From contig JAGCCU010000051.1 in the NCBI GenBank assembly GCA_017651515.1, positions 1-64,000 on the forward strand: 64,000 bases of DNA, in the 5' to 3' direction. The position numbers were made by a program, and so were the translations under genes. Source of the stretch: Muribaculaceae bacterium (GTDB lineage Bacteria > Bacteroidota > Bacteroidia > Bacteroidales > Muribaculaceae). Of this stretch, positions 56,153-64,000 are shown one piece after another; position 1 is the first letter of the stretch, and every line of letters starts with the position of its first letter. The notes beneath the pieces are model-generated. The model did not search any database and was not told where the DNA came from. It saw nothing but the letters and a program-made list of their open reading frames with translations.

Positions 56153-57205
56153 ATGAAATTATCAGAATTTGACACAGGGATGCCTCGCGATCTTATCGCA
56201 ACACATCCACTTGAGCATCGCGACGATTCTAGGATGATGGTTCTCCATAGGAAGACAGGTGAAATTGAGCATAAGGTATTTAAGGATGTATTAGATTTCT
56301 TTGAACCAGGCGACACATTTGTCTTCAACGATACACAGGTATTCCCTGCAAAGCTTTATGGCAACAAGGAGAAGACGGGTGCCAGAATCGAAGTGTTCCT
56401 GCTTCGTGAATTGAACCCTGATTTCAAATTATGGGATGTCTTGGTGGATCCTGCTAGAAAGATACGCATCGGCAACAAACTCTACTTCGGACTTGATGAT
56501 TCGATGGTTGCTGAGGTAATTGACAATACAACCTCAAGAGGACGTACTCTGCGATTCCTCTACGATGGACCGCACGACGAATTTAAAAATCACCTCTATG
56601 CTTTGGGAAACACTCCACTACCTTATTACATCACTCGTGAAGCGGAACCCGAAGATGCAGAGCGTTACCAGACAATATTTGCACGAAACGAAGGGGCTGT
56701 TGTCGCACCGGCGGCTGGACTCCACTTCTCTCGAGAACTAATGCGCAGAATGGAAATACGCGACATAGAAGCCGAGTTCATTACGTTACATATTGGTCTT
56801 GGCAGCTATCGCGACATCGATGTTGAAGATCTCACAAAACACCGCATGGACAGTGAGCAGCTGGAGGTGAGCGAAGAACTTACTAAGCGAATCAATTCAC
56901 GGCGTGATGAAGAACACAAAGTGTGCTGCGTGGGTACTTCAGTCCTTCGTGCCTTCGAAAGTGCAGTGGGAATGAATGGACATATAAAATCCTATTCAGG
57001 ATGGACTAACAAGTTTATCTTCCCGCCTTATGAGTGCACTACATGTGATGCTCTGATCACCAATTTCCATATGCCATTTTCCATCATGTTGATGAACACG
57101 GCTTCATTTGGTGGTTATGAACCCGTAATGAATGCCTATAAAGAGGCAATAAAGGAGAAGTATAGATTTGGGGCATACGGAGATGCAATGCTCATAATTG
57201 ACTAA
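56153..57205 (+). CDS. queA: S-adenosylmethionine:tRNA ribosyltransferase-isomerase
   Basis: Moves the ribosyl part of S-adenosylmethionine to preQ1 in tRNA, giving epoxyqueuosine. 350 aa with the QueA features FVFNDTQVFPAKLYG, PLPYYI, VVAPAAGLHFS, TLHIGLGSYRDIDVEDL and LITNFHMPFSIMLM. Single gene with its own promoter; other queuosine genes are not in the window. Confidence 0.97.
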   Translation: MKLSEFDTGMPRDLIATHPLEHRDDSRMMVLHRKTGEIEHKVFKDVLDFFEPGDTFVFNDTQVFPAKLYGNKEKTGARIEVFLLRELNPDFKLWDVLVDPARKIRIGNKLYFGLDDSMVAEVIDNTTSRGRTLRFLYDGPHDEFKNHLYALGNTPLPYYITREAEPEDAERYQTIFARNEGAVVAPAAGLHFSRELMRRMEIRDIEAEFITLHIGLGSYRDIDVEDLTKHRMDSEQLEVSEELTKRINSRRDEEHKVCCVGTSVLRAFESAVGMNGHIKSYSGWTNKFIFPPYECTTCDALITNFHMPFSIMLMNTASFGGYEPVMNAYKEAIKEKYRFGAYGDAMLIID

Positions 57206-57286
57206 CTATAAACATTGTGGCCAGATTTTAGGGTAACAGACAGAATGTTTATATATCTAAAATTGTGTAAATAATCCATAATATAC

Positions 57287-57317
57287 TTGCTGATTTCGGC
57301 AAGAAACAGTAATTTTG
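57287..57317 (+). promoter_or_regulatory. Possible promoter inside the queA downstream region
   Basis: TTG at 57287-57289, 20-nt spacer, TAATTTTG at 57310-57317. The -7 box overlaps the hairpin that follows, so it may be coincidental. Confidence 0.35.
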
Positions 57318-57364
57318 TGACACATTCTTCAAGAGATTAATAAGAATGTGTCACAATTTTTTTG
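57315..57364 (+). terminator. Strong terminator downstream of queA
   Basis: A perfect 15-bp stem (TTGTGACACATTCTT / AAGAATGTGTCACAA) with a 12-nt loop is followed by eight T. It lies 110 nt after the queA stop. Confidence 0.85.
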
Positions 57365-57425
57365 AAACATCTAAACCAATAAAATCTTTAAAGCAATAAC
57401 CACCAAAACATTTTTTGTAGCATCT

Positions 57426-57466
57426 TCGGTGAGTCAAACTGGGAAGTTCAACTCACCGATTTTTTA
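57426..57466 (+). terminator. Second terminator downstream of queA
   Basis: A 9-bp stem (TCGGTGAGT / ACTCACCGA) with a nested AACT/AGTT pairing is followed by TTTTTTATATA. Only the plus strand has the T-run. It sits 62 nt after the first terminator. Confidence 0.75.
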
Positions 57467-57483
57467 TATATGTACAATAAATA

Positions 57484-58629
57484 CTATTTTTGGATTGTGG
57501 ACTTTATAATGGATGTGATGCGAAGGGCATCTTCGTCGGTCACATATGGTCCACTGGGAAGGCACAGACCCTGTGCGAATAGTTCTTCGCTCACTCCGTT
57601 CACATATGCCGGTGCACCACTGAACACCGGTTGAGTATGCATAGGTTTCCACAATGGGCGGCTTTCAATTCCGGCAGCATCAAGAGCCAAACGAAGCTGC
57701 TCGTAATCTACACCGCCAGTTTGTTTGGGATTAACTAGGATGGTATTCAGCCAGTAGTTAGAATCGAAGCGGTCGTCAGGATTGACATGCACGATGATTC
57801 CATCAATGCCGGCAAGTTCGCGTACGTATACATCGCATAGATGTCGGTGCCAGCGCAAATGCTCATCGACTATAGTCATTTGCCCGCGTCCGATGCCGGC
57901 ACAGATGTTGCTCATGCGGTAGTTGTAGCCTATCTCCTTGTGCAGATAGTAAGGTAATGGCTCACGGGCCTGAGTGGCATAGAACATGATGCGTTTCTTG
58001 GCTTCTTCGTTGGGACAAATAAGCGCTCCGCCTCCACTGGTGGTAATCATCTTGTTGCCGTTGAAACTCATGATGCCATAGTCACCGAATGAGCCCACTA
58101 TCTGGCCACGATATCTCGAGCCAAAACCTTCGGCCGAGTCTTCGACAACCGGTATTTCATAACGACGCGCGATTTCCATAATATCGTCGATATAGGCGGG
58201 CATACCATAGAGATAGACGGGAATGATGGCCTTGGGTTTGCGACCCGTCTTTGCAATGCGGTCGCGGATAGATTCTTCAAGGAGGTTCGGATCCATGTTC
58301 CACGTGTCGCGTTCGCTGTCGACAAACACTGGGATCGCACCCTGATATACTATGGGATTGGCACTGGCACTGAACGTCATCGACTGGCAAATTACTTCAT
58401 CGCCCGACGTTACACCTAAGTTCACCAGCGACAAATGAATGGCGGCAGTCCCGCTAGAGAGTGCAACCACATGGCGGCCATTGCCTACCATCTGTTCCAA
58501 TTCAGCTTCAAAAGCATTTACATTCGGACCCAGAGGCACCACCCAGTTGGTATCAAATGCTTCTTTTATAAATTTCATCTCGTTGCCGCTCATATGAGCC
58601 AGGCATAGCCAAACTCTTTTGTTTTCCAT
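57484..58629 (-). CDS. DegT/DnrJ/EryC1-type sugar aminotransferase
   Basis: A 381-aa PLP enzyme that aminates nucleotide-linked keto-sugars for surface glycans. Family features: ALSSGTAAIHLSL, VICQSMTFSASANPIVYQGA, VVEDSAEGFGSRY and the PLP Lys in SFNGNKMITTSGGGAL. It is 91 nt downstream of the outer-membrane barrel gene on the same strand. No dehydratase or other pathway gene is nearby. It resembles the PglE/pilin-glycan group, but the sugar cannot be named. Confidence 0.93.
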   Translation of the reverse strand: MENKRVWLCLAHMSGNEMKFIKEAFDTNWVVPLGPNVNAFEAELEQMVGNGRHVVALSSGTAAIHLSLVNLGVTSGDEVICQSMTFSASANPIVYQGAIPVFVDSERDTWNMDPNLLEESIRDRIAKTGRKPKAIIPVYLYGMPAYIDDIMEIARRYEIPVVEDSAEGFGSRYRGQIVGSFGDYGIMSFNGNKMITTSGGGALICPNEEAKKRIMFYATQAREPLPYYLHKEIGYNYRMSNICAGIGRGQMTIVDEHLRWHRHLCDVYVRELAGIDGIIVHVNPDDRFDSNYWLNTILVNPKQTGGVDYEQLRLALDAAGIESRPLWKPMHTQPVFSGAPAYVNGVSEELFAQGLCLPSGPYVTDEDALRITSIIKSTIQK

Positions 58630-58720
58630 ACCTATAGTAAGTTTGTTGTTTTCAGTTTTATTAGTTCTGAGTTTCCCAAGTCAAAGAGACTTGCTTATTG
58701 GCTCTCGGTTCTTGGCGCTG

Positions 58721-60592
58721 TTAAAAAACCAGTCCCACACCAGCCATGATGTTCAACTTCTGAGCACCCATCCCAGGCATGACGTCCCACTTGCGGTTGA
58801 GCAGGTTGTTGCCCTTCACCCACAGGGAGACCACTTTGTCGAAGCGCCAGCTTGCTCCGGCATGAAGGTTTATCACGTCATCCAAGTCAAACCACTGGTA
58901 TTCGGAGCTATTATTGATGACATAGTCATCTAACATGTTAGGGTCAGGAATATAATTAGGTGTATATTCAAGAACCGAACGCTGTGAGCGCAACTCTAGT
59001 CCAAGGTCAATGGTCAGCTTGCGTATTGGCTTAATTTTCAAGTCAAAATTTCCCACAAGACATGCTCCGTCGATTCCATCCAGTGGATAGCTGTTGTTCC
59101 ATCCAGTGGAATTGACATCATCATCGCTTGGAGCATATTTTATTCCTGCATGTGCATCTACTATCGAGCGGTAGCTGTAGTTCAACTCGCCGCCGAGGTA
59201 AATTCCACGAGCCTTAAGACCCGCATAATTGTTGGCAATGGGCATAGAGTTGTCAGCAACTAAATAGTTCAACTGTTCTTGGTTTGAGCCGTTGAAAAGT
59301 ATGTTTGGCACCACAGCATTGATGTCGTTGTTGAAGAAACCGTAACCTGCGAACACCCTCATGCTGAATCCAGCAAATGGACCGATCTTGAATCCAGCCT
59401 CACCGTCAAATGGTGAGAAAGTATTGAGAGTGCCGCCCCATGGGGCACTGTACCGGTTCATAATGGCTAAGTTTGACAGGGTGTTCAGAATCTTTCCGCC
59501 CGAGATGTCAATGTAGAATGCTGCACCGTCAGCAAGATTGAAGTCAAGTTTCACGTTAGGTGATACATGTACTTTCTTGTTGTCGATGCCGTTGGCAAAA
59601 TCACCGGAAAAATCGTATAGTTGAGGTTTACCAAGAAGAATGTCGGCACCCAGTTGTGCCCTGACAGCGTGATTTTCCCACAATAGGTAAGGCGATGCTG
59701 TCAACAGGAAGTAGTTGCGGTTGCCCGACGTGAGGCGGGTGTTGACATAGTCACCTTCGAATTCTAGTCCTGCGCTGATGTCGTTGTTGATTTGATACTC
59801 TGCGCCAAGAGTGAAATTGAACACATTCTCCTTTGCTGCTTTCATGTAATTGAGCAAAGCCTTGTCATATCCGGCGTGATTCAGTGACAACCCAACACCA
59901 TAAGACAGTGTGTGCTCTTTGAGATCAACTTCGCCATCCCAGCCAGCTTTTATGCCAAACTCGGTAAAGGTTTGCTTGTTGGCATCTGCCCAGCTCTCGT
60001 TTGTTGCGCCATAGTAGTTGAAGCTGTCAAAATGTCCCATTGCGCTCAGAGACAGTGTCCCTGTGCCGATGCGATGATCCAGGTTCAGTCCAAGTTTGTT
60101 GTCATTGAACTGCTGTTTGAGCCGTTGACTGTCATCTGTGATGTACTTGGTGGAGTTTTTTCCAGCCCAGGTGCTGTTATGTTGGAGCCATGCGCCTAGA
60201 GTGGTCTTGTCGGTGTCGATGATACGATAACCGGCACTGCCCACAAAGTTGGCTGCCATGCCGCCACCTACGTCAAGATAACCGCGCTTGTCGCTGAAGT
60301 TGTGTGCCGTACGGTAGCCGTAAGGCATCATTGTCGGTATTGTCGTAGGCACGTCAATGGGGTTAGCCCAGTCGCTATAACTTACCGAAGTGCGGGCAGG
60401 AACGTCGATTTTCTTCACCTTGGGCAGAGCATTTTTCTTCGTTGCCTTTTTTACTTCGGGCACAAAGTCTTTCTCTAGCGTTATTTCCTTATGCAACTCT
60501 TGTCCGCCTTGCTGAGTGGTGGTGTTTTGCTGCGCTGATGCTGTAGAGATGAGTGTCCCGAGAATAAGTATTGATATGTATTTCCTTATCAT
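58721..60592 (-). CDS. Outer-membrane beta-barrel without a plug domain
   Basis: A 623-aa protein with a signal peptide ending ASA before Gln22, a Lys/Gln-rich periplasmic stretch of about 60 residues, and then amphipathic strands up to the end (GYLDVGGGMAANFVGS, LGLNLDHRIGTGTLSLSAMG, KLDFNLADGAAFYIDISGGK, LTIDLGLELRSQ) finishing in LNIMAGVGLVF, with terminal Phe as in OM barrels. It resembles TonB-dependent receptor barrels but has no plug and no TonB box, so it is unlikely to be an active transporter. It follows the 998-aa TPR gene by 37 nt. Confidence 0.85.
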   Translation of the reverse strand: MIRKYISILILGTLISTASAQQNTTTQQGGQELHKEITLEKDFVPEVKKATKKNALPKVKKIDVPARTSVSYSDWANPIDVPTTIPTMMPYGYRTAHNFSDKRGYLDVGGGMAANFVGSAGYRIIDTDKTTLGAWLQHNSTWAGKNSTKYITDDSQRLKQQFNDNKLGLNLDHRIGTGTLSLSAMGHFDSFNYYGATNESWADANKQTFTEFGIKAGWDGEVDLKEHTLSYGVGLSLNHAGYDKALLNYMKAAKENVFNFTLGAEYQINNDISAGLEFEGDYVNTRLTSGNRNYFLLTASPYLLWENHAVRAQLGADILLGKPQLYDFSGDFANGIDNKKVHVSPNVKLDFNLADGAAFYIDISGGKILNTLSNLAIMNRYSAPWGGTLNTFSPFDGEAGFKIGPFAGFSMRVFAGYGFFNNDINAVVPNILFNGSNQEQLNYLVADNSMPIANNYAGLKARGIYLGGELNYSYRSIVDAHAGIKYAPSDDDVNSTGWNNSYPLDGIDGACLVGNFDLKIKPIRKLTIDLGLELRSQRSVLEYTPNYIPDPNMLDDYVINNSSEYQWFDLDDVINLHAGASWRFDKVVSLWVKGNNLLNRKWDVMPGMGAQKLNIMAGVGLVF

Positions 60593-60629
60593 CGTTGTAG
60601 GTGTTTATGTCGTGATGAGAATATGTTTC

Positions 60630-63626
60630 TTATTTGATGGCTTTCAGACGTGTGTTTATGCCGTCTATAATGTCTTTTTCCTTGCCTGGATAATTACTTT
60701 TGAGGCTTTGGAGGTAATCGCGGGCATCGTTTTTCTTGCCCTGTTTCACATAGACATCGCTAAGCACTAGGAAGCCGCGTGCAAGCCAGTAGCTGTGTGG
60801 GGTGCCGGCATCAATGAGGGCATTGATGGTGTTTTCGGCTTCTTTGTAGTTCTTGGCTTCATATTGCATAGTGGCAAGTTCTACGGCAGCCTGAGCACCT
60901 TGCTCATTTTGTGGATCGGCTGCAAGACGACGGAAGTCGGCTTCGGCAGCCTTTTTGTCGCCGGTCTTAGCCGCAGCAAGAGCCCGTGCCATCAGCACTT
61001 CGGTTTCTTCGGCATTGGTCAGGCCACCTGTTTTGATTAGGGATTCGGCTGTCTGTTTAACGTCGTTCCACTTTTCCAACGACTGTGCGGCACGAAGGAC
61101 TCCCAGCTCGGCCACTAGACGGTTGTCGTCACTCGATGAGTGCTCGGCAAGGTCTTTATAGGCATTAAGGGCATCGTTTTTCTTGCCTTGACGCATCAGA
61201 ATGTCGGCACGCATCGCCATAGCATCTTCGGCAAACGATGCATCATTGTTACCCTTGAGAGCCTCGTTCAGTCCATTCAATGCCTCTGTCAGGTTGCCTG
61301 CGTTGTAGTTGTGGCGGGCAATGTAGTATTTTGCTTTAGAAGCATAGGCTCCGTTGGGATTCTTGGCAAGATAGTCCTTCATCTTGTCGATGCTGGGTTT
61401 GGTTGCTATTGCCTGCTTTTCAGCTGCCTCGAAGTTCAGACGATCAAGTTCACTCACGTTGATACGGGGACCATTGGGGATGCCGTTGAGGAAATTCTGG
61501 AACTGAGCGAGTTCCCCGCGGTCAGCATAAATAAGTTTGAGGTCTTCGGCCGCGGCTTGGGCTTCTTCGCTTGATGGGTAGCTCTTTATGACCTTCTTAT
61601 AGGCTTCGATGGCGGCGTTCTCGTTGTTCATGTTCTTGTTTACAATAGCCATCTGTAGCAGACCTTTGCGTGCCTCAACGCTCTTGGGGTAGCTCTTGAG
61701 GATGGCATTGTAGGTATTTACTGCATCGGTACCATTGCCCAATGCCGCTTGGGCGCCAGCCTTCTCAAGCATAGCCTGTGGAGCATACTGTGACTTGGGA
61801 TAAGCTTTGACCATAGCTTCCATCTGTGTTATGGCTTGCTGGTACTGTTTCTGGTGAACCATCATCAGGCCTTTCTGGTACATGGCATAGTCCTGCGATG
61901 CATTTTTGTCCTCTTTAATTGCCTGGTCATAGCTGGCCTGGGCTCCGCTGTAATCGCGATTGTAATACTGGGTATCACCAAGACGGTTATATGCATCGGC
62001 ACGGAGTTCGTCACTCAGTTGCTTGCTGGCAATTGCGCTCTTGAAAGCTTCTGAAGCTTCAGCGTAGCGTTTCTGCTGATATAGCGAGTATCCTAGGTTG
62101 TAACGTGCCAGTCCGTAGTTTTCGTCACTTTTTCCGGTAGCGTTTATATACGACTTTTGGTTTGAAATTGCCTCGGTGTAGTTGCCGGCGCGGTACTGGG
62201 CTTCAGCAAGCCACAACCGGCTTTCATTTAGTACGGTCGCATCTTGGTTACCCAATGTCACGGCTTGCTTTAGATAATTTATGGCATCATTGGTCTTGTC
62301 GTTGCTCAGAGCCTGCATACCCAGGTTGTAAAGCACGCTTTGCTTTGCGCGAAGCACTTTTTTGCCGGGACTCTTGATGCGGTTGATACTGGCAAGGGCA
62401 CGTTCATAGTCGCTTGTGGTCGAGTAGGCATCCACGAGATAGCCTTCCACCTTGTCTTTGTATTGAGATTTGGGATAGTCGTTCAGGAACTGCTCAAACA
62501 TGTCAATAGACTTGCCGAATGGTGTCTTGGCACCCAGATGCTGAGTGATGGCATAGTTATAGAATGCTGTCTCGCGCACCGTGCGGTCGTATGTCATCGA
62601 AGCACTCTGCTCGAAGGCTCGCGCAGCGCCTTGCTGGTCGCCCAGCTTCAGGCGGCTCTGACCCAGGTACAGCCAGGCACTTTGCGCAAGGGCGTCGCTC
62701 TCGTCAGTGGCAAGAGCCATCTCTTCGATTACCTTGTTGTAGTTGCCGTCACGATAGTCCAGCACACCCATTGTATAGGCCGCAGTACGGTAGATGTCTC
62801 CCTCCGGACTGTCGAAATAACGCTGGAGATAGGTTCGGGCCTGAGTGTAGTCGCCTTTGTGATAGTAGCTCTCACCAACCATGCGGTTTAACTCGGCTGT
62901 GAAATAGTCGTTCTTGTCCTCCGACAGCAATTGTCGCCCAGTGGCAAGGACATCGTCATAGCGTTTGCGGTTATACTTAATCTGAGTGATATAGTATTGA
63001 GCCTGATATCCCAGTTCCGTGGTCGGGTCAATATGCTGAAAGCGGTCAACGGCGCTGTCATGGTCACCATTGGCATAATCAATATAAGCCTTGTAGAATA
63101 CTGTGGCATCACCGTATCGCTTGGTAGCAGCCAACTTCCCATATTGTCCTTCGGCAACATCGTAGTTGCCCAGACGTAGGTTACAATAAGCCTTGCGATA
63201 CAGTAGGTCTTCGTTGGCATCTAGGTTGCGTGCATCGGGGCGGACCAGCGAGTAGCTGAGCATGGCATTTTCCCATTGACCACGATAGAAATAGTAGTCA
63301 CCGATTTTCATCTGGGCTTCTTGACCGTAGAGTGATGTGGGATAGTCTTCAATAAACGAAAGCAAAGCATCCAGGCTTTCGCTCTCACCGCGCTCAAAGC
63401 GGCTGAAAGCAATTATCAACTCGGCTTGTTCTTCCTGCTCGGCAGTGGGGGTGAGCGTCATCATGTGAGTGAGTTGATCGATGGCTCCCACATAGTTGTG
63501 GGTCTCATACATGCGTTTTCCACGATCCAGGTAACCCTGGGCATCATTGTTCATGACAGTGGGCTGAGCTCCAGCCAGAAGGGGCAGCGATAATGCAAGT
63601 CCCAGTATAATGTCTTTCAATTTCAT
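60630..63626 (-). CDS. Large exported TPR protein
   Basis: A 998-aa protein with a signal peptide (MKLKDIILGLALSLPLLAGA, then Gln) and tetratricopeptide repeats along its whole length, for example YGLARYNLGYSLYQQKRYAE and AYKKVIKSYPSSEEAQAAAE. It should be periplasmic or outer-membrane associated, and may scaffold the barrel encoded 37 nt downstream. BamD- or YbgF-like TPR families are shorter. The pair is recurrent in Bacteroidetes to my knowledge, with no assigned function. Confidence 0.88.
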   Translation of the reverse strand: MKLKDIILGLALSLPLLAGAQPTVMNNDAQGYLDRGKRMYETHNYVGAIDQLTHMMTLTPTAEQEEQAELIIAFSRFERGESESLDALLSFIEDYPTSLYGQEAQMKIGDYYFYRGQWENAMLSYSLVRPDARNLDANEDLLYRKAYCNLRLGNYDVAEGQYGKLAATKRYGDATVFYKAYIDYANGDHDSAVDRFQHIDPTTELGYQAQYYITQIKYNRKRYDDVLATGRQLLSEDKNDYFTAELNRMVGESYYHKGDYTQARTYLQRYFDSPEGDIYRTAAYTMGVLDYRDGNYNKVIEEMALATDESDALAQSAWLYLGQSRLKLGDQQGAARAFEQSASMTYDRTVRETAFYNYAITQHLGAKTPFGKSIDMFEQFLNDYPKSQYKDKVEGYLVDAYSTTSDYERALASINRIKSPGKKVLRAKQSVLYNLGMQALSNDKTNDAINYLKQAVTLGNQDATVLNESRLWLAEAQYRAGNYTEAISNQKSYINATGKSDENYGLARYNLGYSLYQQKRYAEASEAFKSAIASKQLSDELRADAYNRLGDTQYYNRDYSGAQASYDQAIKEDKNASQDYAMYQKGLMMVHQKQYQQAITQMEAMVKAYPKSQYAPQAMLEKAGAQAALGNGTDAVNTYNAILKSYPKSVEARKGLLQMAIVNKNMNNENAAIEAYKKVIKSYPSSEEAQAAAEDLKLIYADRGELAQFQNFLNGIPNGPRINVSELDRLNFEAAEKQAIATKPSIDKMKDYLAKNPNGAYASKAKYYIARHNYNAGNLTEALNGLNEALKGNNDASFAEDAMAMRADILMRQGKKNDALNAYKDLAEHSSSDDNRLVAELGVLRAAQSLEKWNDVKQTAESLIKTGGLTNAEETEVLMARALAAAKTGDKKAAEADFRRLAADPQNEQGAQAAVELATMQYEAKNYKEAENTINALIDAGTPHSYWLARGFLVLSDVYVKQGKKNDARDYLQSLKSNYPGKEKDIIDGINTRLKAIK

Positions 63627-63659
63627 AATGAATGATGATTTTCATTTACAATCAATCTA

Positions 63660-63667
63660 CAAAATTA
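63660..63667 (-). promoter_or_regulatory. -7 promoter element of the TPR-barrel operon
   Basis: On the minus strand this reads TAATTTTG, 33 nt upstream of the TPR start; no matching -33 was found. Confidence 0.5.
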
Positions 63668-63793
63668 ATGCATAATATCGAAATTACACATTACCACTTA
63701 AATAATTAACAATAGTTAGTTGTTGAGCCATTAGTTTTTGGTATTTAGTCATTAGTTTGTCTCTAAAAATTTCGATAATTCAAATATCTAACA

Positions 63794-63801
63794 TAATTTT
63801 G
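63794..63801 (+). promoter_or_regulatory. -7 promoter element of the 63854 gene
   Basis: TAATTTTG followed by CATTC, 52 nt before the ATG; no -33 at proper spacing. Confidence 0.5.
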
Positions 63802-63853
63802 CATTCTGAAACGTGGGCAAAGAACATTGTCTTGCCGTCACTAACTTCCTGAA

Positions 63854-64000
63854 ATGAGCAAACGTTCGCTACTCATATTAATCTTGTTGCTTGCCATTGT
63901 AGATATTGTGGCGGCATTCTGGTATCTTGCAGCGCGCATTGAAGCGAGCGGCGACAGCCGCGACATTTTTGAGGTTCGCACTGATAGCTCATTGACGCAG
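63854..64000 (+). CDS. N-terminus of a membrane-anchored protein (cut by window end)
   Basis: Only 49 codons are present, from ATG at 63854 (MSKRSLLILILLLAIVDIVA) to the window edge. There is one strong hydrophobic segment, either an anchor or an uncleaved signal, followed by a polar start of a periplasmic domain (ASGDSRDIFEVRTDSS). No family can be assigned from this part. The frame has no stop up to the edge. Confidence 0.65.
   Translation, partial: MSKRSLLILILLLAIVDIVAAFWYLAARIEASGDSRDIFEVRTDSSLTQ

Noticed and set aside
1-64000. CRISPR arrays, insertion sequences, prophage, rRNA
   Set aside because: No regularly spaced repeats, transposase, integrase or phage structural genes, and no rRNA were seen on either strand.

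Overview
The window is ordinary chromosome of a Bacteroidota (Bacteroidales) bacterium, most likely a gut or oral member of the Muribaculaceae/Prevotellaceae type; I cannot fix the genus. Reasons: promoters of the Bacteroidetes form TTTG-N19/20-TAnnTTTG; T9SS-type C-terminal sorting domains and PorZ-like proteins; signal peptides cleaved just before Gln together with a glutaminyl cyclase; DUF3667, dockerin-tailed and FtcD-type histidine-utilisation genes typical of this group. About 45 genes, one tRNA, no rRNA, CRISPR, prophage or insertion sequence was seen.

Layout. 88-8923 (minus): an accessory cassette of four tightly spaced genes: a T9SS-tailed secreted protein, a 1190-aa YD/SpvB-like shell protein, a 1160-aa RHS core protein ending in an AT-rich nuclease-like tip, and a small putative immunity gene. 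9074-11313 (minus): pgi and lgt. 11429-14529 (plus): a small membrane protein and a secreted GH31 glycosidase. 14619-18616 (plus): a receiverless sigma-54 activator, LptE, a TPR-like protein, SecG and a glutaminyl cyclase. 18698-25166 (minus): the hut operon ftcD-hutU-hutH-hutI, degrading histidine to glutamate plus C1-folate. 25494-29974 (plus): a GT4 glycosyltransferase, an acyltransferase, a lipoprotein and lysS. 30052-37321 (plus): two tandem PorZ-like T9SS surface proteins separated by a small membrane protein, then an EptA-like phosphoethanolamine transferase. 37318-43764 (minus): MBL hydrolase, sensor kinase, c-di-AMP phosphodiesterase (PgpH type) and a bifunctional Rel/SpoT, which looks like a second-messenger operon. 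44027-50093: PatB-type C-S lyase, DUF3667 protein, tRNA-Ser(GGA), a class I aminotransferase and metG; the last two diverge from a mirror-symmetric promoter pair. 50182-55868 (minus): an operon of a zinc-ribbon membrane protein, a 34-aa membrane microprotein, a GNAT protein, a dockerin-tailed CotH kinase and a GT4 glycosyltransferase. 56153-57205: queA. 57484-63626 (minus): a DegT aminotransferase, a plugless outer-membrane barrel and a 998-aa TPR protein. 63854-64000: the start of a membrane-anchored protein cut by the window edge.

Themes. Much of the window concerns the envelope: export (SecG, Lgt, QC, T9SS PorZ-like proteins), LPS (LptE, EptA-like, glycosyltransferases) and secreted effectors. 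The most notable candidate system is the RHS cassette, whose two-chain shell recalls the TcB/TcC cocoon of Tc toxins but which is paired with a T9SS cargo-like protein rather than a TcA injector.
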